Part shown: piece after piece, positions 5,559-6,147 of the stretch
Layout: each line of letters opens with the position of its first letter
Position numbering within the stretch: the stretch's first letter is position 1
NCBI GenBank assembly: GCA_021823365.1
Contig: JAKAOD010000203.1
Location: 1-6,147, forward strand
From: Actinomycetes bacterium
GTDB lineage: Bacteria > Actinomycetota > Acidimicrobiia > Acidimicrobiales > Bog-793
Reading direction: 5' to 3'
Length of the DNA: 6,147 bases
Made by a program: the position numbers and the translations under genes
The notes under the pieces: model-generated
The model's database searches: none
What the model was told of the DNA's origin: nothing
Seen by the model: the letters and a program-made list of their open reading frames with translations, nothing else

Positions 5559-5579
5559 GCGCGCTCGAAGCGAGCGCGC
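5559..5579 (-). terminator. Strong GC hairpin, possible terminator of the sigma factor gene
   Basis: GCGCGCTCG, loop AAG (CTT on the minus strand), CGAGCGCGC: a perfect 9-bp stem, which probably opens by one pair to relieve the 3-base loop. It lies about 70 bases beyond the sigma factor stop. It lacks a T-run, so termination is inferred from position and stability only. Confidence 0.42.
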
Positions 5580-5649
5580 GAGTGCCGCACGTGGAGCGGT
5601 TGGCGCGAGGAGGCCGGTCCGCCGACTCCTGTTCGGCTCGGGAGCCCGG

Positions 5650-6147
5650 CTACGTGGGCGCCCGGATGTCGCCGGTGGCGGGGTCTCGCCCCCCACTCGT
5701 TCCCCGCGACCCGTGGACCGGCCCTGCGGCCTCCCTGAGCTCGTCGAAGCGGTGGGACTCCCGGAGCCTTCCGAGGGCCTCCCGTTCGATGATGCGGACG
5801 CGCTCGCCGGACAGATCGAGCCGCTTGCCGATGTCCCGAAGGCTCATGGGGTGCCCGGTCTGCAGCCCGTAGTGGAGGGAGATGACCTCCCTTTCGCGCG
5901 CGTCGAGCACGTCCAGCACCGCCCGGCCGACGTTGCCCCGCACCATGGCGTCCTCGACCTCCTCGAGGGGCTGTTCCCAGCCCGGCACGACCAGAAGGTC
6001 GACGAGCTCGGTGTCGGGGTCTTCCCCTACGGGCGTCTCGAGCGAGCGCGGCTCACGGCGCTCGGCCTCCATCAGCCGATCGACCTCCTCGAGCGGGATG
6101 TCGAGGGCCTTGGACAGCTCCTCGGGCGTCGGGTCCCGGCCCATGCG
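5650..6147 (-). CDS. RpoD/SigA-family RNA polymerase sigma factor, C-terminal part (N-terminus beyond window)
   Basis: 165 residues are visible; the frame continues past the right edge, and the ATG at 6144 is internal because the sequence there (RMGRDPTPEELSKAL) is already the middle of sigma region 3. Residues 1-50 match region 3, ending in GEDPDTELVDLL, the typical region 3.2 stretch. Residues 72-135 are region 4: LDAREREVISLHYGL, then MSLRDIGKRLDLSGERVRIIEREALGRLR, the helix-turn-helix that reads the -35 element. Compared with the usual primary sigma ('ERIRQIE') it has GERVRIIERE, and the tail (136-165) is Gly/Arg/Pro-rich rather than ending soon after region 4. This suggests a group 2 (non-essential, HrdB/SigB-like) paralogue rather than the housekeeping factor, as inference. 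Confidence in the family is high. Confidence 0.93.
   Translation of the reverse strand, partial: RMGRDPTPEELSKALDIPLEEVDRLMEAERREPRSLETPVGEDPDTELVDLLVVPGWEQPLEEVEDAMVRGNVGRAVLDVLDAREREVISLHYGLQTGHPMSLRDIGKRLDLSGERVRIIEREALGRLRESHRFDELREAAGPVHGSRGTSGGRDPATGDIRAPT

Larger units (their letters stand above)
5333..5649. other. Intergenic spacer rich in inverted repeats
   Basis: This stretch between the sigma factor stop and the membrane protein start has no credible gene. It contains an 18-bp near-palindrome (5412-5429) nearer the membrane protein gene and at least two strong GC hairpins (5527-5549 and 5559-5579) nearer the sigma factor gene. A short minus-strand frame from ATG 5480 (49 codons) was considered and not accepted. 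Confidence 0.55.

Overview
This is a GC-rich (roughly two-thirds G+C) bacterial chromosomal segment. It most resembles an actinobacterium or another high-GC lineage: codon third positions are strongly G/C, a primary-type sigma factor is present, and two genes carry a TANNNT box exactly 7 nt before a possible start codon, the pattern seen where leaderless transcripts are common. I cannot assign a genus from this window.

Left half, minus strand (2625 down to 1): a compact four-gene operon for a ubiquitin-like modification system. In transcription order it encodes (1) a small beta-grasp ubiquitin-like protein with a Gly-Gly near its C-terminus, (2) a 207-residue protein with a Cys/Glu/His/His motif that looks either like a divergent E2 or like the predicted metal-binding 'CEHH' partner of such operons, (3) a JAB/JAMM metalloprotease and (4) a ThiF/E1-type adenylating enzyme. 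The E1 gene continues past the left edge, so it has no stop codon inside the window. Three successive stop/start overlaps (ATGA, GTGA, TGATG) link all four genes. The inferred cycle is: JAMM trims the Gly-Gly tail, E1 adenylates and captures the ubiquitin-like protein, the second protein passes it to a target or supports that transfer, and JAMM can reverse the conjugation. The gene order parallels the bacterial BilABCD antiphage operon, but the ubiquitin-like protein is a single-domain form, so this is a relative and not a copy.

Middle, plus strand (about 2669-4390): a divergently transcribed regulator-like protein (STAS-like domain, winged helix, charged helical tail) and, 27 nt downstream, a 245-residue protein of unknown function rich in conserved-looking His, Trp and Asp. 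The operon and the regulator share a short AT-richer divergent promoter region at about 2640-2700.

Right half: 4391-5074 has no gene I can defend, only hairpins and a possible decayed reading frame. On the minus strand follow a small two-helix membrane protein (5332-5075) and the C-terminal part of an RpoD/SigA-family sigma factor that enters from the right edge (6147-5650). A 317-nt spacer rich in inverted repeats separates them. These last two look like ordinary chromosome, so the ubiquitin-like cassette with its neighbours may be an accessory insertion.
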